A program made the translations under genes and the position numbers. A stretch of DNA of 49,894 bases from JAWVFM01 sp963771655 (GTDB lineage: Bacteria > Actinomycetota > Thermoleophilia > Solirubrobacterales > 70-9). The notes under the pieces were generated by a model that saw only the letters and a list, made by a program, of their open reading frames with translations, searched no databases and had not been told where the DNA came from. The stretch is taken from the NCBI GenBank assembly GCA_963771655.1, contig CAVYUG010000007.1, forward strand, positions 1 to 49,894, given 5' to 3'. Position 1 is the stretch's first letter. Each line of letters starts with the position of its first letter. This document shows, piece after piece, positions 48,506 to 49,894 of the stretch.

Positions 48506-49702
48506 ATGCTCCGCTCGGGACTCGCGGCGCTAAACGCGTGCGCCATGGTTGCGGCGGGCGCGCTCACGACCGCCGGCTGCGGTTCGTCGTTGAGCTCAAC
48601 CGCGACCTCGACGGGGTCCGCGGCGACGAAATCCGACGCGTCGGCTCGGACGGCGGCAAGGCCGACGGTGTCGCGGAGCGCGCACGGCGTGCCGCCGCTC
48701 GTCAACCCCCACGACGTCTACGCGGCCGATCGGGCCGGCAATTTCGCGCCGCGAGTACAGAAAGACCCGTACCGGATCTACGTTCCCAACAGCGAGAGCA
48801 ACACCGTCTCGGAGATCGACCCCCGCACCCACAAGGTCATCGACAGCTTTTCGGTCGGGGCCCTGCCGCAGCACGTCGTCCCCTCCTACGACCTGCGGAC
48901 GCTGTGGGTGACGAACGACGAGGGCAACAGCCTCACTCCGATAGATCCGCGGACGGGCAAGCCCGGCAAGCCGGTGCCGGTCACCGATCCGTACAACATG
49001 TACTTCACCCCCGATGGCCGCTACGCGATCGTCGTCGCCGAGCGACTCCAGCGACTCGACTTCCGCGACGCGAAGACGATGAGGCTCCATCACTCGCTGT
49101 CCGTGCCTTGCGACGGCGTCGACCACATGGATTTCACGGCGGACGGGCGCTACGCGCTCGTGAGCTGCGAGTTCGGCTCCAACTTGATCATCGTCGACGT
49201 GGGCAGCGAGAAGGTCGTGAAATCGGTGGCGCTCAAGGCCGGCGCGATGCCCCAGGACGTAAAGCTCTCGCCCGACGGCAAGGTCTTCTACGTCGCTGAC
49301 ATGGCCGCTGGCGGAGTCTGGCTCGTCGACGCACGCACGTTCAAGCGGATTGGCTTCGTCGCGACCGGGGCCGGCGCCCACGGCCTCTACCCGAGCCGCG
49401 ACGCGAAACAGCTCTACGTCTCGAACCGCAACGAGGGCTCGATCTCCGTGATCTCGTTCAAGACCCGCAAGCCGGTGGCGACGTGGCGGCTTCCGGGAGG
49501 GGGCTCGCCCGATATGGGAGGGGTATCACCGGACGGCAAAGTGCTGTGGCTTTCGGGTCGCTACAACGCCGAGGTCTACGCGATCGACACGGGAAACGGG
49601 CGGCTGATCGCGCGGATCCCGGTTGGGAGCGGCCCGCACGGCCTCTGCGTCTGGCCTCAGCCCGGCCGGTACTCGCTCGGACACACGGGCATCCTGCGCT
49701 GA
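48506..49702 (+). CDS. YVTN-type beta-propeller lipoprotein
   Basis: This is a 398-aa protein. Lipobox TAGC (Cys25) after a hydrophobic signal makes it an exported lipoprotein; a Ser/Thr/Ala linker follows. The propeller repeats are of the YVTN/40-residue type: 'RIYVPNSESNTVSEIDPRTH', 'LWVTNDEGNSLTPIDPRTG', 'LSPDGKVFYVADMAAGGVW', 'LYVSNRNEGSISVISFKTR' and 'SPDGKVLWLSGRYNAEVYAI'. About seven blades can be counted. Such proteins usually bind ligands or partners extracellularly. It is divergent from the Kelch propeller and lies inside the tRNA-Pro-bounded interval. Confidence 0.86.
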   Translation: MLRSGLAALNACAMVAAGALTTAGCGSSLSSTATSTGSAATKSDASARTAARPTVSRSAHGVPPLVNPHDVYAADRAGNFAPRVQKDPYRIYVPNSESNTVSEIDPRTHKVIDSFSVGALPQHVVPSYDLRTLWVTNDEGNSLTPIDPRTGKPGKPVPVTDPYNMYFTPDGRYAIVVAERLQRLDFRDAKTMRLHHSLSVPCDGVDHMDFTADGRYALVSCEFGSNLIIVDVGSEKVVKSVALKAGAMPQDVKLSPDGKVFYVADMAAGGVWLVDARTFKRIGFVATGAGAHGLYPSRDAKQLYVSNRNEGSISVISFKTRKPVATWRLPGGGSPDMGGVSPDGKVLWLSGRYNAEVYAIDTGNGRLIARIPVGSGPHGLCVWPQPGRYSLGHTGILR

Positions 49703-49738
49703 ACGAAGCTCGCAAGCAGTCGGGTGACATCGCCTCGT

Positions 49739-49894
49739 GGTACCGCTTTAGTACCGACCGCGACGTCCTATCCGTCCAGATCGTCCACGCGTGTGGACGC
49801 ATGGGACACATGGGACGCCCCGGGACGCATGGACACCGGTTGCTGTTCGGCTGGGGGCCGAAAGGTCGCCGGTTCAAATCCGGCCGCCCCGACT
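49739..49894 (+). repeat. Repeat module C: GGAC-motif array plus exact tRNA-Pro 3' end
   Basis: 49739-49844 repeats the 46685-46791 module: the same GGTAC-CGCTTTA-GTACC palindrome, a GTCCAC-GCGT-GTGGAC palindrome (49783-49798), and four or five GGAC motifs. 49845-49894 is an exact 50-bp copy of tRNA-Pro 44903-44952. The window ends here, so a terminator copy or integrase beyond cannot be seen. This is the likely attR partner of the tRNA-Pro gene. Confidence 0.85.

Noticed and set aside
1..49894. CRISPR array, rRNA operon, riboswitch
   Set aside because: No regularly spaced direct repeats, no 16S/23S-like stretches and no recognisable riboswitch core were seen. The GGAC arrays are too short and irregular to be CRISPR.

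Overview
The window is a gene-dense, very GC-rich bacterial segment. Evidence that it is actinobacterial includes a fused CofG/CofH F420 synthase, a crotonyl-CoA carboxylase/reductase, an ECF42-type sigma factor with its DGPF partner, a DivIVA-type coiled-coil protein, an AbiEi/DUF559 nuclease, frequent GTG and TTG starts, and 4-bp stop/start overlaps. The gene mix resembles uncultured soil Thermoleophilia (Solirubrobacterales/Gaiellales). That placement is inferred from gene content, not from a marker phylogeny.

Layout. 1-7 kb: Ccr with a truncated ABM-type gene, a coiled-coil/PD-(D/E)XK protein, a small lipoprotein, a YgfZ-like folate protein, and a DtxR/MntR-type regulator overlapping an Nramp metal transporter. 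7-12.7 kb: an orphan THI5-like lipoprotein, pyrophosphatase, aquaporin, FO synthase (CofGH) and a solitary AbiEi-DUF559 nuclease. 12.7-20.4 kb: a membrane protein, an alcohol dehydrogenase/cupin pair, the minus-strand npdG-cofD-cofC-cofE operon (each junction a 4-bp overlap), then a plus-strand SDR, FlK-like thioesterase, HMG-CoA lyase and NTF2-like set. 20.4-26.5 kb: four secreted sulfatase paralogues in one operon. 26.6-34.6 kb: 3-hydroxybutyryl-CoA dehydrogenase, a DivIVA-like protein overlapping an acyl-CoA carboxylase, a PAP2 phosphatase, a nucleoside phosphorylase/deaminase pair and the DGPF/ECF42 pair. 34.7-41 kb: a 43-residue membrane peptide, the acetoacetyl-CoA synthetase/M28 peptidase operon, a secreted glycosidase-like protein, tRNA-Leu(CAA), an SRAP protein and a membrane protein. 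41-45 kb: tRNA-Leu(UAG), a free-standing LAGLIDADG protein, tRNA-Trp, two CAP-domain proteins, tRNA-Gly, an MFS transporter and tRNA-Pro(GGG).

From 44.9 kb to the right edge the sequence looks like an integration hot spot. The 3' 50 bp of tRNA-Pro(GGG) recurs exactly at the right end of the window and in decayed form at 46.8 kb. Both extra copies are preceded by the same ~107-bp module, which has a small palindrome and an array of GGAC/GTCC motifs like integrase arm sites. The intervals carry small zinc-ribbon and membrane proteins, a GNAT acetyltransferase and two divergent beta-propeller proteins. No integrase is visible.

The metabolic theme is acyl-CoA chemistry (ethylmalonyl-CoA pathway entry, acyl-CoA carboxylation, 3-hydroxyacyl-CoA oxidation, HMG-CoA cleavage, acetoacetate activation) together with a nearly complete F420 pathway including an F420:NADPH oxidoreductase.

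A quality caveat: at least eight apparent single-base frame breaks lie in the first 9.7 kb, one more is at 42.8 kb, and 10-42 kb is essentially clean. They look more like consensus errors than true pseudogenes, so proteins in the first 10 kb should be read as reconstructed across frames.
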